A DNA stretch of 5,004 bases from NCBI GenBank assembly GCA_031258055.1, contig JAIRNM010000021.1, forward strand, positions 1 through 5,004, in the 5' to 3' direction. The stretch is from Bifidobacteriaceae bacterium (GTDB lineage Bacteria; Actinomycetota; Actinomycetes; Actinomycetales; WQXJ01). The notes beneath the pieces were generated by a model, which worked only from the letters and a program-made list of their open reading frames with translations, had not been told where the DNA came from and did no database searches. Shown here piece after piece: positions 1 through 5,004 of the stretch. Position 1 is the stretch's first letter, and every line of letters begins with the position of its first letter. A program made the position numbers and the translations under genes.

Positions 1-708
1 GACCTGACCGCGCCTCTGTACTTCCCCCGGCCCACTTTTCATTTGTGGCTCGCGCACCTTGGTGGCCTTTGGGTGCGCCACCGGTACCCCGCCACCGTGA
101 CAGTGGTGGGCGGTAGCGCCATGGTCCTCGCCTATGCGGCCGAGCGGGTAACCCGCGACATCGACGCCTACTTCGAGCCGCGCGCGGCGGTCACAGCGGC
201 CGCGGCCGCGGTCGCCACGGATCATTCGCTTCCGCCGAATTGGCTGTCCGATGCCGTTCGCACGGTTTGGCCTGATTTCCGCGACCCCAGCCCCCGCGTC
301 ATCTGGGAAGCTCCAGGCGTGACGATCGCTGTGGTTTCGCCCGCCTACTTGCTGACCATGAAAGCCATGACCGGACGCCGATCGCAGGCCGATCTTGAGG
401 ACGCGGCCCGCCTTTGCCAACTTCTTGGAATCTCCGACGAGGCGACGCTCGAACGTGTGATTCGACAAAACATGCCCACTGAAGCGCCGTTTGGTGCGCA
501 GGAGTTGTTCTTCGAGGACATCATCGACCGCGCTCGCGGCATAGCCGCTGGGAGTCACTCGCTGCCCGGCGGCACGCTGGTCGCCCATACGCTGGTCGGC
601 CAGGCGGACACGGATCGATCGATCACGGGCCCGATCTGCGGCCAGTGGCTCCCGCGGGCGCACCGATCATGCACTCTGCCAGCCGGACACAAGGGCCAGC
701 ATCGCTAA
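1..708 (+). CDS. DUF6036/AbiEii-like nucleotidyltransferase, 5' end outside window
   Basis: The frame is open from base 1 to the TAA at 706-708 (235 residues visible). A strand-helix region leads into VTVVGGSAM (residues 33-41), followed by VTRDIDAYFEP (50-60). This gives the GG-S motif and the D53-x-D55 metal-binding pair of the MNT-type nucleotidyltransferase fold. The next stretch, with LPPNWLSDAV and SPAYLLTMKAM, resembles DUF6036 proteins, which are related to AbiEii-type enzymes; that family assignment is from memory. Such enzymes transfer a nucleotide to RNA or protein and often work as toxins or antitoxins; the target here is unknown. The first in-frame start codon is TTG at 43, but it follows a pyrimidine-rich stretch with no ribosome binding site and would leave a short N-terminus, so the true start is probably left of the window. 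Residues 213-234 form C-x10-C-x5-H-x3-H, an unusual tail that may bind zinc. The gene converges on the HNH gene. Confidence 0.8.
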   Translation, partial: DLTAPLYFPRPTFHLWLAHLGGLWVRHRYPATVTVVGGSAMVLAYAAERVTRDIDAYFEPRAAVTAAAAAVATDHSLPPNWLSDAVRTVWPDFRDPSPRVIWEAPGVTIAVVSPAYLLTMKAMTGRRSQADLEDAARLCQLLGISDEATLERVIRQNMPTEAPFGAQELFFEDIIDRARGIAAGSHSLPGGTLVAHTLVGQADTDRSITGPICGQWLPRAHRSCTLPAGHKGQHR

Positions 709-784
709 TCCCACGTACCCGGATCGCCCAGATAAGCCCATCTCAACCAAGACCCATCCTTCGATGACTCCGGTTCAGGCCGTT

Positions 785-809
785 CGACAGGGCGCCTATT
801 CACCTGTCG
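785..809. terminator. Hairpin between convergent genes, possible terminator
   Basis: CGACAGG (785-791) and CCTGTCG (803-809) form a perfect 7-bp inverted repeat with an 11-nt loop. It lies one base beyond the TGA stop (813-811) of the minus-strand HNH gene and about 80 bases after the stop of the plus-strand nucleotidyltransferase. No T-run follows on either strand, so it is not a classical intrinsic terminator, although actinobacterial terminators often lack the U-tract. The inverted repeat is seen; its function is inferred. Confidence 0.35.
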
Positions 810-810
810 T

Positions 811-2451
811 TCAGTGCCGGTGGTTGACGATGGGTTGTTGGTTGGGGTCGAGCCAGGGTGGTGGCGTGAATTGCCAGTGGCTGTTGTCGTTGAGGGTGAG
901 TTTCCAGGGTGGGTCACCGACCCGGGGTGGTTCAACAAGCCGATGATGGCTGGGGCACAGACTGCATAGGTTGTCTAACGCGGTGGCTCCGCCCTGCTGC
1001 CATGGTTTCACGTGATGGGCTTGGCAAACATCCGGTGGACGATCACACCCAGGGAAACAACACCCACCATCCCTAGCAATCAAAGCCCGACGTAAACCAG
1101 GAGGGATAGCTCTGGTTTTCCGGCCGATGTCTAATAGTTCACCTTTAGCGCCTACCAACACCCTAACCACGTCAGTATCACACGCCAACACGTTGACGGT
1201 TTCGGCGTCAAGCCGGTAACCAGACCCAGCGATCCTAGCCGGGCTGTTCCCATCATCTGCGCCCAACAAGTCAGCCAAACCAACCCGGACCAGCAACGTC
1301 GCACCCGAACCAGGCACCCGCTTTGAAACGACCGCGCGTGTTGAACCGTTTCGGTGCTTCGAACCGTCTGGACGATTGCTGTTGGTGGCGGTGATGTTGC
1401 TGGCGCATTGTTGAACGTGACGGCAAATATCAACCAAACTGTCAGCTCTAGCTTGACCACGATCCAACCTGCAGCCATCAGGTGCGTCAGCCTGGTCTTT
1501 GATCAGCTGCTCGGCGGCTTGATCTAACACCACCCGCACCAGTTCACCATCTAACGTCGGTAGCAGACCCCTCAGGGCTATGGTTCCATCACCGTTGTCA
1601 CGGGACGAAACGAACCGTTCCCGCTCAGCTCTTTCCAGTTGACGTTTAGCCTTGTCTTCACCAACCTGTTGAGCGACCGCTGGTGCGACCCGTTCCAACA
1701 CTTCTTCAGTCAACCGACCCAACATGTCTGACCCGCACCGGTCCGCTAAACCAACCAACACCTGTTCCGCTTCATCAACCTCAGCTTCATCTAGATCTTC
1801 TGGCAGGAACCGAAGCACATCTGAGATAGCCGCCACCTGGAAACTGTTCACCGCACCAGCCACCGCCGCCTCGTCAACCAGACCAAACCTGACACTATGA
1901 CGAGAACCAATAACCAGCTTCGCGGCTTGCCGACGCGTCAAATTCGCTTTCAACATCAACCAAGACGTCAAATCCGCTCCCGTCACCAACGGGCAAACAC
2001 CCTGCTTGTCAACCCCAGCCACCAACCGGGAGATCAAACCATCAACGCTGTTGCCAGCCTTCAACAACCCAGTAAGCTGATCCAACATTCCCGCGCCGCC
2101 ACCAACACCAGCGCTGCGCCCCACGCCAGCAGCACTACCGCCACCAACACCACCCACAGTCGCCTGGCCACTACTTTGCCCGTCAGCAGTCTTGCCGCCA
2201 ACAGGGGGGCCGGTCAGTTCACTAATCCGAACCAACGCCGCCTGAGCTACAGCTAACGCCTCATCGACGTTATCCAACCCAGCGACCTGTTCACTGATTT
2301 GATCTACCGCTGGGGTTGAGATCGGCTGGAAACCAGCCACACCAACCGTGCCCGGCTTGAACCCTTCCCGGCTGTTATTAGCTTGCGGTTCAACCCCTGG
2401 AACCGCCCAGAACCCGTCCTGCGAACGGTCTGGTTCCGGGTTTATGAACAT
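811..2451 (-). CDS. DUF222 domain HNH endonuclease (13E12-type)
   Basis: This complete 546-residue protein has the actinobacterial DUF222 + HNH architecture. Residues about 50-80 and 122-345 match the helical DUF222 region; LTSWLMLKANLTRRQAAKL (161-179) is the characteristic helix and SRDNGDGTIALRGLLPTLDG (283-302) the central strand region. Residues about 452-506 form the HNH nuclease: C464-x4-C469, the AHH at 478-480, N494 and C499-x2-H502-H503, with zinc-binding and catalytic positions all present. The end (PPPWLDPNQQP) is a usual family C-terminus. A Gly/Ala/Ser-rich linker (about 82-121) interrupts the N-terminal part and has internal repeats. The ATG at 2451-2449 is the likely start; no good ribosome binding site precedes it, but a promoter does. 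GC is lower than in neighbours (33/60 in bases 1921-1980 and 32/60 in 1141-1200, against 40/60 in 121-180 and 37/60 in 4021-4080), suggesting separate ancestry. The cellular role of the family is not settled; DNA cleavage is inferred from the intact HNH motif. Confidence 0.93.
   Translation of the reverse strand: MFINPEPDRSQDGFWAVPGVEPQANNSREGFKPGTVGVAGFQPISTPAVDQISEQVAGLDNVDEALAVAQAALVRISELTGPPVGGKTADGQSSGQATVGGVGGGSAAGVGRSAGVGGGAGMLDQLTGLLKAGNSVDGLISRLVAGVDKQGVCPLVTGADLTSWLMLKANLTRRQAAKLVIGSRHSVRFGLVDEAAVAGAVNSFQVAAISDVLRFLPEDLDEAEVDEAEQVLVGLADRCGSDMLGRLTEEVLERVAPAVAQQVGEDKAKRQLERAERERFVSSRDNGDGTIALRGLLPTLDGELVRVVLDQAAEQLIKDQADAPDGCRLDRGQARADSLVDICRHVQQCASNITATNSNRPDGSKHRNGSTRAVVSKRVPGSGATLLVRVGLADLLGADDGNSPARIAGSGYRLDAETVNVLACDTDVVRVLVGAKGELLDIGRKTRAIPPGLRRALIARDGGCCFPGCDRPPDVCQAHHVKPWQQGGATALDNLCSLCPSHHRLVEPPRVGDPPWKLTLNDNSHWQFTPPPWLDPNQQPIVNHRH
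2096..2152 (-). repeat. 15-nt direct repeat pair inside the HNH gene linker
   Basis: CCGCCACCAACACCA occurs at 2096-2110 and again at 2138-2152, 42 bases (14 codons) apart. On the coding strand each copy encodes the Gly-Val-Gly-Gly-Gly element of the low-complexity linker (residues 101-105 and 115-119). The in-frame period means the linker could grow or shrink by slippage or recombination without breaking the reading frame. Confidence 0.6.
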
Positions 2452-2456
2452 ACTCT

Positions 2457-2485
2457 ATTCTACCGTTATCGCATCCAGACCACAA
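2457..2485 (-). promoter_or_regulatory. Candidate promoter of the HNH gene, possibly leaderless
   Basis: Read on the minus strand, TTGTGG (2485-2480) and TAGAAT (2462-2457) are separated by exactly 17 bases, a good housekeeping-sigma layout. TAGAAT fits the actinobacterial TANNNT -10 consensus and lies only 5 bases before the ATG at 2451. Transcription would therefore begin at or near the A of the start codon, giving a leaderless mRNA, in keeping with the lack of a ribosome binding site. The motifs are seen; promoter activity and leaderless initiation are inferred. Confidence 0.45.
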
Positions 2486-2529
2486 CCCTTTTCTTCGAAC
2501 AAATGACGGATCAATTCCAAGGCCCGATA

Positions 2530-2548
2530 TGACCCCCGCGTCGGGTCA
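2530..2548. repeat. Small inverted repeat in the divergent intergenic region
   Basis: TGACCC (2530-2535) and GGGTCA (2543-2548) form a 6-bp inverted repeat with a 7-nt loop. It lies about 80 bases upstream of the HNH start on the minus strand and about 165 bases upstream of the lipoprotein start on the plus strand. It could be a regulator site or a chance palindrome. Apart from this, the HNH promoter and the lipoprotein ribosome binding site, the 260-base stretch 2452-2711 shows no gene, tRNA or convincing plus-strand promoter. Confidence 0.25.
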
Positions 2549-2694
2549 CGCCACAACCCCTAAAGCCCTATCGCCAGGCTCCATCGCCCAGCTAATGTGG
2601 CGAGCTCCGGTCCTCCATCGCCATAATGGACCTGGCATCGCTCCTGGGGTACCGGGCGGCCACCTGCTTGGTAGTTCGCTTACTCAGTAAAGAC

Positions 2695-2704
2695 GGGAGA
2701 GGAG
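2695..2704 (+). promoter_or_regulatory. Ribosome binding site of the lipoprotein gene
   Basis: GGGAGAGGAG ends 7 bases before the ATG at 2712, giving a strong Shine-Dalgarno match (AGGAG, 2700-2704) at ideal spacing. An in-frame TAA at 2688-2690 with no start codon after it rules out an earlier start, so this site fixes the N-terminus. Confidence 0.75.
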
Positions 2705-2711
2705 TCCGGCG

Positions 2712-3605
2712 ATGAGCTTTTGGCACGCCACAGTCGGCGCCACGGCGCTCGTGTTGACGGCTGCCTTGGCCGGGTGCAGCGACGCTAGTGAAGACGTCGC
2801 CACGCTGCCGACTCCCAGCCAGAGGGTCGCTACGCCCAACCAAACGGAACTCGAGGCGACCGACGCGACCGCAGGGGCTGAGGCCATGGCCGACTGCCTG
2901 GCCGAAGCCGGTATTCCTGCCTTCGCGGACCATCGCCAGGACGGCGAATGGGAGGTCCGGCTGGACACCGACGAATCCTACGTGATGTGCTCAGCCGACG
3001 GGATATGCGGAGCCCAGCGTGGCGAATCCAAGCTCAGTGTGTCTCAGTTACCGCTCCTGCCGGACGTTCTACCCGAGGGCGGTTACTTGGCCGTGGGCGC
3101 GACCGACCAGAGCGCGGCGTGGGCGGCATGTTTGGCCCAGACCGGCTACGCCATCCCACCGCCGGAGATAGCCATCGACCGCGATGAGGAACTAGCTGAG
3201 AAGAACGCCATCATCGAGGCAACGCTGACGTGGGCGAACTGCGCCCGCTTGCAAGGGTTGACGGTCCAAGACCCTGACCCGCCGGTGGCCGATGGCTGGA
3301 CGACCCGGCCCGCGGCCCTGATCGATACAGCTATCTCGGTCGCGGAATTGCGCACGGTCTTGACGGCCTGCCCGAATTTCGATCAAGCCGCCCACGAAGC
3401 CGACTCCGCCGCTCAACTGCGAGACGATTACGACCCATCTCTAAGGGTGGTCGACCCGGTTATCTTGCTTGACGCGCCCACTTGGCGCGACGGCGATTTG
3501 CCTGAGCAGGGCGATGCCGACTGGACGCCCGAACGCGAAGCTCTTTGGGACGAGTTGCAGGCCGCCAACCGCGCTTTCTACGAAACCCAAGGTGGCCTGG
3601 GCTGA
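2712..3605 (+). CDS. Secreted lipoprotein with Cys-centred repeats, function unknown
   Basis: This 297-residue protein has a lipoprotein signal peptide: a hydrophobic stretch (residues 7-20) leads to the lipobox LAGC with the lipidated Cys at 22. The n-region is weak, having only His5 and no Lys or Arg. Residues 23-56 are an acidic/Thr-rich tether typical of exported lipoproteins. Six further cysteines (62, 93, 99, 140, 177, 220) suit up to three disulfides outside the membrane. Three segments share a pattern (M/W)-A-x-C-x4-G-hydrophobic: MADCLAEAGIPA (59-70), WAACLAQTGYAI (137-148) and WANCARLQGLTV (174-185). This resembles the CMREHGV-PDP type repeat of actinobacterial cell-surface lipoproteins; the comparison is from memory. 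The protein is strongly acidic, especially at the C-terminus. No enzyme motif is visible. It should be anchored on the outer face of the cytoplasmic membrane. The start is fixed by an upstream in-frame stop. It precedes ask by 302 bases; co-transcription is uncertain. Confidence 0.88.
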   Translation: MSFWHATVGATALVLTAALAGCSDASEDVATLPTPSQRVATPNQTELEATDATAGAEAMADCLAEAGIPAFADHRQDGEWEVRLDTDESYVMCSADGICGAQRGESKLSVSQLPLLPDVLPEGGYLAVGATDQSAAWAACLAQTGYAIPPPEIAIDRDEELAEKNAIIEATLTWANCARLQGLTVQDPDPPVADGWTTRPAALIDTAISVAELRTVLTACPNFDQAAHEADSAAQLRDDYDPSLRVVDPVILLDAPTWRDGDLPEQGDADWTPEREALWDELQAANRAFYETQGGLG

Positions 3606-3907
3606 CCCCCGCGACGGCATCGACCGAGATCCCGCGACTCCGCTTCGCTCCGCGCGGGATGACCGGGGGGCGCGGGATGACGGGGTGGGCGCCGCGCGGG
3701 GTGACGGCGTGGCGGTCAAGGAATGAGCCCATCCATGCGAATGATCGGCCGGTGAAGGAAAACCGGCGCTAATCGACGGCATCGGACACGGCCAATAAGT
3801 CTGGGCGTCCTGCTGGAGCCCACCCGGCGCCGGGGCCTTTGTGGGAGAATCTGGCGGGCGGCCCAAGTGAGGCGCCGCGTCTAAGCGAACAGGGAAGGTA
3901 AACGGCA
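3606..3907 (+). other. Gene-free stretch before aspartokinase (repeats and hairpins)
   Basis: No supportable gene lies in these 302 bases. The first third is a REP-like GC-rich palindrome and tandem block (listed separately). Then GCCGGT (3748-3753) and ACCGGC (3762-3767) make a 6-bp stem with a purine-rich 8-nt loop and no T-run after it. Further on, CCCAC (3819-3823) and GTGGG (3841-3845) enclose the 12-nt palindrome CCCGGCGCCGGG (3823-3834). GGGCC (3833-3837) could instead pair with GGCCC (3860-3864), an alternative fold. The stretch probably holds the lipoprotein transcript end and the ask promoter/leader, but I find no clear -10/-35 pair and no known riboswitch. Confidence 0.45.
3629..3712. 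repeat. REP-like extragenic palindrome with imperfect 18-nt tandem units
   Basis: ATCCCGCG (3629-3636) and CGCGGGAT (3653-3660) form a perfect 8-bp stem around a 16-nt GC-rich interior that contains CGCTTCGCTCC. From the right arm, three related 18-nt units follow: 3653-3670 (CGCGGGATGACCGGGGGG), 3671-3688 (CGCGGGATGACGGGGTGG) and, after 6 bases, 3695-3712 (CGCGGGGTGACGGCGTGG). Units 1 and 2, and units 2 and 3, each match at 16 of 18 positions. The block begins 23 bases after the lipoprotein stop. It looks like a dispersed extragenic palindrome of the kind present in many copies in high-GC genomes, and could also stabilise or end the upstream mRNA. Its copy number cannot be judged from one window. 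Confidence 0.6.
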
Positions 3908-3910
3908 TTG
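3891..3910 (+). promoter_or_regulatory. Ribosome binding site and TTG start of aspartokinase
   Basis: AGGGAAGG (3891-3898) lies 9 bases before the TTG at 3908-3910. An in-frame TAA at 3899-3901 leaves only two codons (ACG, GCA) before the TTG, so no earlier start is possible. The N-terminus it gives, [12 protein letters not shown], matches the standard actinobacterial aspartokinase beginning ([12 protein letters not shown]). The rare TTG start may lower translation. Confidence 0.8.
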
Positions 3911-5004
3911 AGCCTGGTTGTACAGAAATATGGCGGCTCCTCGGTGGCCGATGCCGCCAGCGTCCTGCGTGTCTCCAAGCGGATCGCCCAATACCGCGAA
4001 AGCGGCCACGAGGTCGTCGTCGTCGTTTCCGCCATGGGCGACACGACCGACGAATTGATCGACCTGGCCGGAGCTGTTTCGCCCGACCCGCCGGCGCGCG
4101 AACTTGACATGCTGCTGACAGCGGGCGAGCGCATTTCGATGGCGCTGCTGGCCATGGCGATTTCCGACACCGGGCATGAGGCACGGAGTTTCACCGGCTC
4201 ACAGGCTGGCATGATCACCGACGCGGCCCACGGCAAAGCCCGGATCATTGATGTCACACCGGGTCGCATCCGAGGGGCGCTGGATGACGGCGCCATCGCC
4301 ATTGTGGCCGGATTCCAGGGTGTCTCGCAGACCACCAAGGATGTCACCACGTTGGGCCGCGGCGGTTCTGACACCACGGCGGTAGCCCTCGCAGCGGCCC
4401 TGCACGCGGACGTCTGCGAGATCTACACGGACGTGGACGGAGTGTTCACAGCCGATCCCAGAATCGTGCCAACAGCCCGGCGCATCCCTGTGCTGGGCCA
4501 CGAGGAAATGCTCGAAATGGCAGCTTCTGGGGCCAAGGTGTTACACCTCCGATCGGTCGAATACGCGCGGCGCTACAATGTTCCGCTGCACGTCCGGTCA
4601 AGTTTTTCGGCCCTGCCGGGGACGTTGATCGTGGAGGGGAAGGCGACTTTTCCGATCGGACCGGACCAGATGTACGACTCAACAAGTTCAGAAAGCGGGG
4701 CGGACCAAGTGGAACAGCCCATTATTTCCGGTGTGGCGCACGATTCGAGCCAGGGCAAAGTCACCGTGGTCGGCATTCCGGACGTGCCTGGCAAGGCGGC
4801 GGCGGTCTTCCAGATCGTGTCGGAAGCAGGCTCGAACATCGACATGATTGTGCAGAACGTGTCAGCTGAGATCACGGGCCGCACCGACATTTCGTTCACT
4901 TTGCCAGCCGACGATGCCGCCGGTGTACGCCAAGCCTTACTGGCCGAGCAGACGTCGCTCGGCTTTCTAGACTTGGTTTACTCCGACCGGATCGGCAAAC
5001 TGTC
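3908..5004 (+). CDS. ask: Aspartate kinase (aspartokinase), 3' end outside window
   Basis: Aspartokinase phosphorylates L-aspartate to 4-phospho-L-aspartate with ATP, the first committed step to lysine, threonine, methionine and diaminopimelate, in the cytoplasm. The 365 codons visible cover the whole kinase domain and the first ACT domain; about 55-75 residues (rest of ACT2) are expected beyond the edge, as the Corynebacterium and Mycobacterium enzymes have 421. Key motifs: KYGGSS (7-12), LLTAGERIS (69-77), [11 protein letters not shown] (148-158), [13 protein letters not shown] (173-185), [13 protein letters not shown] (215-227), then ACT1 with [15 protein letters not shown] (284-298) and [10 protein letters not shown] (310-319). 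The last visible residues, YSDRIGKL, are family-typical. GTG at codon 268 aligns with the internal beta-subunit start known in Corynebacterium glutamicum (residue 250), so an alpha2beta2 enzyme under concerted lysine/threonine feedback is likely. The linker before that point is 18 residues longer than in C. glutamicum. The symbol lysC is also used. An asd gene commonly follows in actinobacteria, but lies outside this window if present. Confidence 0.97.
   Translation, partial: MSLVVQKYGGSSVADAASVLRVSKRIAQYRESGHEVVVVVSAMGDTTDELIDLAGAVSPDPPARELDMLLTAGERISMALLAMAISDTGHEARSFTGSQAGMITDAAHGKARIIDVTPGRIRGALDDGAIAIVAGFQGVSQTTKDVTTLGRGGSDTTAVALAAALHADVCEIYTDVDGVFTADPRIVPTARRIPVLGHEEMLEMAASGAKVLHLRSVEYARRYNVPLHVRSSFSALPGTLIVEGKATFPIGPDQMYDSTSSESGADQVEQPIISGVAHDSSQGKVTVVGIPDVPGKAAAVFQIVSEAGSNIDMIVQNVSAEITGRTDISFTLPADDAAGVRQALLAEQTSLGFLDLVYSDRIGKL
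4691..4711 (+). promoter_or_regulatory. ask: Candidate internal start for the aspartokinase beta subunit
   Basis: GTG at 4709-4711 (codon 268) is preceded by a purine-rich GAAAGCGGGGCGG (4691-4703), with GGGG 8 bases from the GTG. The residues that follow, [12 protein letters not shown], align with VEEAVLTGVATD, the start of the C. glutamicum beta subunit (known biology, recalled from memory). Initiation here would give the regulatory chain with both ACT domains. The ATG at 4670 (codon 255) is an alternative, but its nearest purine-rich run (4632-4643) is too far upstream. Use of the site is inferred from homology. Confidence 0.5.

Noticed and set aside
43..45. TTG as the true start of the nucleotidyltransferase
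   Set aside because: It follows a pyrimidine-rich run without a Shine-Dalgarno sequence, and the in-frame sequence before it is open to the window edge. The family normally has a longer N-terminus.
705..946. Two short overlapping open frames at the 3' end of the HNH gene
   Set aside because: Both lie mostly over the HNH gene's last codons in other frames, with no ribosome binding site or motif.
1897..2256. Plus-strand open frame of 119 codons opposite the HNH gene
   Set aside because: It lies wholly inside the minus-strand HNH gene, has low-complexity Thr/Asn/Gln/Arg composition, no recognisable motif, and is explained by the complementary strand of the coding sequence.
2568..2632. Repeated ATCGCC words and a CATAAT box (2622-2627) as a promoter of the lipoprotein gene
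   Set aside because: CATAAT is a fair -10 match, but no acceptable -35 lies 16-19 bases upstream and the repeated words are too short and irregular to be an array.
3653..3712. CRISPR array
   Set aside because: The 18-nt units are contiguous or 6 bases apart and diverged, with no unique spacers and no cas gene.
3612..3784. 11-nt direct repeat CGACGGCATCG at 3612-3622 and 3774-3784, flanking the REP-like block, as a target-site duplication
   Set aside because: Nothing between the copies resembles a transposase or defined element ends, and a match of this length in GC-rich DNA may be chance.
3606..3907. Lysine riboswitch upstream of aspartokinase
   Set aside because: I cannot find its conserved core and such riboswitches are not usual for actinobacterial ask genes; only simple GC-rich stems are seen.
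3441..4184. Minus-strand open frame of 247 codons across the lipoprotein end, the intergenic repeat and the aspartokinase start
   Set aside because: It overlaps two clear plus-strand genes and the REP-like block; Arg/Pro/Ala/Ser-rich composition is typical of antisense frames in GC-rich DNA.
3769..4377. Minus-strand open frame of 202 codons opposite the aspartokinase start
   Set aside because: It is antisense to well-conserved aspartokinase codons and shows no domain of its own.

Overview
The window comes from a high-GC actinobacterium (Actinomycetota). Three things point there. A DUF222/13E12-type HNH endonuclease belongs to a family typical of, and often multi-copy in, that phylum. The aspartokinase closely resembles the Corynebacterium/Mycobacterium LysC (Ask) type, including a GTG at the position where their internal beta subunit starts. 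The lipoprotein carries the Cys-containing repeat seen in actinobacterial secreted proteins. TTA codons occur in ordinary genes (for example in the lipoprotein and twice in the aspartokinase), so a Streptomyces-like bldA economy is unlikely. The genus cannot be read from the sequence.

Layout, left to right. (1) Bases 1-708, plus strand: the 3' part of a DUF6036/AbiEii-like nucleotidyltransferase, probably the enzyme of a toxin-antitoxin-type module, ending in an unusual Cys2His2 tail. (2) Bases 709-810: a short convergent gap with a hairpin. (3) Bases 811-2451, minus strand: a complete DUF222-HNH endonuclease of 546 residues. It has lower GC than its neighbours, a Gly/Ala-rich linker with internal repeats, and a good promoter placed so close to the ATG that the mRNA may be leaderless. 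(4) Bases 2452-2711: a divergent intergenic region. (5) Bases 2712-3605, plus strand: a lipoprotein of unknown function with a clear lipobox and three Cys-centred repeats. (6) Bases 3606-3907: a 302-base gene-free stretch holding a GC-rich REP-like palindrome with imperfect 18-nt tandem units, then two further possible hairpins. (7) Bases 3908-5004, plus strand: aspartokinase (ask/lysC), starting at TTG and running off the right edge after 365 codons.

The genes do not form one pathway. The aspartokinase is core metabolism, the first step of the aspartate family (lysine, threonine, methionine, diaminopimelate). The lipoprotein is a surface protein that may or may not be co-transcribed with it. 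The nucleotidyltransferase and the HNH gene look like accessory genes next to a conserved locus.

I see no convincing new multi-gene system. The items most worth a second look are the Cys2His2 tail on the nucleotidyltransferase, the lipoprotein repeats, the REP-like element, and the 18-residue longer linker before the internal beta-subunit start of the aspartokinase.
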